From positions 2,666,001 through 2,730,000 of the forward strand of contig OX467082.1 of NCBI GenBank assembly GCA_950106755.1: 64,000 nucleotides of DNA, read 5' to 3'. The DNA is from Climacium dendroides. Its lineage: Eukaryota > Streptophyta > Bryopsida > Hypnales > Climaciaceae. A program made the translations under genes and the position numbers. Positions within the stretch are counted from its first letter, which is position 1. Each line of letters begins with the position of its first letter. The notes beneath the pieces are model-generated. The model made no database searches. It was given only the letters and a program-made list of their open reading frames with translations, and was not told the DNA's origin. Below are positions 62,100 to 64,000 of this stretch, piece by piece.

Positions 62100-64000
62100 T
62101 TTTTAGAAAGTGCACAAATGGCATTCACTTAAAATTTGGTGAAGCATTGCATTTCTACATTCATCTACTTTTTAGCATTTTTCAATTATATTCATGCACA
62201 TTTTCACTCAAATTTGGCCAATTCATCCATATTTTAATTAGATATGGAAAATTTATAGTAAGAAAAGACTACTTTTATTGACAAAAAGTAGAGATTTATT
62301 TTGAAATGGTGCAATTTGGCCCCATGGTATCCCAAAGAAAAGGGGTGGTTTGGCTTGATGGTGCAAATATCAATTCAATGTGCATTAACATGTTGAGTGA
62401 GCCTTCTATTTCACCTCAATTTTTCGTTTAACCTTGAAAGCACGAGGAGGGGGGGACAAATTTTCAAATTTTACAACCCATTTGCTTTAAAAGCTTCAAT
62501 TTTGCAACTCTATATGCATGAAATTTCCTTCCTTTATTTATTTAGATGAAATCACATGTTTTCTAGAATTTGAAAAAATTTCAAATATTTTCACAATAAT
62601 TTCAAATTATCAAAATACACTTAAAATATAGAATATTATAGAATACTATGGTCAATGAAATTATTGTCTCATTCTAAACTTTAAAAATTAGAAAATCGTA
62701 CCTGTAGAAAGTCCAAACTAAGCCCACTCAAACTTCAAAATGTTTGAAATATTTTGAATTTAGATTTACTTTATAGTGTATCAATAATATTATAGAATAT
62801 AGAAAAATTTCCTATTACTTTGTATTTACAAGAAATCAATGGTAATAGATCCTCACCTTCAAGCTTCATAAGAATGATCATTTGGTAAAAAAATTTAACT
62901 TTCAATTAGAATAAAAACTAGATTTTAATAGTCTTATTCAATAATACAAAAATCATTTTGAAAGTGAAAATCAAGTCTAAAGGAAAAAAAAAGTTCACAA
63001 GATTGAATTAAATTATATAGGTGTTGCATAAAGTCAAATAACAAGTAATGTAACTTGAGTGAACTTAACTTAGTAATATGGATAAAGCAAAAATAAATTA
63101 ACACACTAAAAACTAAATGCAAATTATCCCTTCTTCAATATAAAAAAAATTATTTGACCATCTAAAGGACACTTTTAGTTTCCAACATCTTCCAAGGGTT
63201 ATGAGCATCCTTAATATTAGTTTCTACATTTACACTTTGAAGTAGGGTAATTACATCAAATTGTAGTCCATTTGTGAATCCAACTTATACAAATTCTTCA
63301 CTCAAATGTACTGCCTTTGTTAATGAGAGCCTAGGATCATTTTTTGATATCTATTTTTAATAACTTGAAAATTCATATTTTATGTATATGATGTTTCAAA
63401 AATGAGTAATGGAAGAGAATCTATAGCTCTTTTAACTTCCAATAGGATACATCAAAAATTAGTCAATTTAATAATAGAAACAATCCTCAATTGCTTATTT
63501 GGAAGCATTTAGGTGTATATATCTTATAGTTTTATCCAAACTTCAAATTTATAGGTTTTAGGGATATTTTTATAAGTTTTTAGATAATATTTAATTGACC
63601 ATCTTATTTTGGATGTAGGACCTAGTCAATTACAAAAATCCACCTAAACTTAGGCTTAGAAGGTGATTATATAAAGAGTTCATATGAACAAAACATCAAA
63701 GGAATTATTTTAAATACTTTTCATCCATTTTGTTTTGTGTCCAAAGTTTGATAAGTAATATTAAAGAATATCTAGGTCATAAGCATTATTAGACTGATTT
63801 TTAAAGTCTAAAATAAGATGTTTAAAAATGTTGTTCCAAATGTTTATTCAAATTTTTAAAGGAATAGTACACTAAGAATGTTTTTTTAAACAATAACTCA
63901 CATCTAATCATTCCAAGAAGTTTGATCCATGAAGAAGGCCATCAATTTTTAATTTTCCAACAATAGGGAATACTAGCCAAAAAAATAAAAAAAATAAAAA
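62100..64000. other. AT-rich right end without recognised genes
   Basis: I see no coding region, RNA gene or element borders to the end of the window. Confidence 0.6.

Overview
This 64 kb window looks like nuclear DNA of a seedless land plant or other streptophyte. The reasons are GT-AG spliced genes with short introns, a WD40-plus-inositol-5-phosphatase fusion of the plant FRA3/5PTase12-14 type, telobox-like AAACCCTA motifs near gene starts, and a CACTA transposon with the plant-type CACTA..AAGAAAA terminus. An intact Crinkler/RHS-type NTPase gene would fit a bryophyte or lycophyte better than a flowering plant. That lineage call is inference only. Most of the window is AT-rich, gene-poor and full of DNA transposons. 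I recognise no LTR retrotransposon.

Only two intact protein genes are supported, and they converge. On the + strand at 49,670-52,798 is a 615-residue Crinkler-like protein (P-loop NTPase plus a probable restriction-endonuclease-like tail) in three coding exons, with a probable non-coding first exon. On the - strand at 60,458-54,166 is a 14-exon gene for a 1,302-residue WD40/type II inositol polyphosphate 5-phosphatase. Every exon phase in both models closes. A third gene, a piggyBac transposase at about 42,896-47,570, is dead: it has stops and frameshifts, appears to have lost the segment with the second catalytic Asp, and is split by a 276 bp inverted-repeat element and a complete 1,758 bp CACTA element with a 3 bp ATG duplication.

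The rest is repeats. (1) A MITE family of about 322 bp has six full copies, each with its own perfect 4 bp target duplication. (2) TTAA-flanked elements start CCCTTAAA or CCCCTAAAG, and one has an empty TTAA site in a paralogous segment of this window. (3) Two 588 bp elements lie in inverted orientation with 8 bp duplications. (4) Three Helitron-like elements begin TC and end CTAG; two are fused head to tail. (5) GC-rich islands at about 2.2, 6.4, 14.4, 18.0, 22.5, 27.5, 29.9 and 35.4 kb hold 44 copies of the heptamer ATCTACG, all on the + strand left of 15 kb and all on the - strand right of 18 kb. The two islands at 14.4 and 18.0 kb lie in the arms of a 5.4 kb inverted repeat. (6) A segment at 33.3-34.5 kb is duplicated at 37.0-40.0 kb, where three later insertions can be read directly.

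The best candidates for something undescribed are the ATCTACG island family, the MITE family with 4 bp duplications, and the plant Crinkler-like gene.
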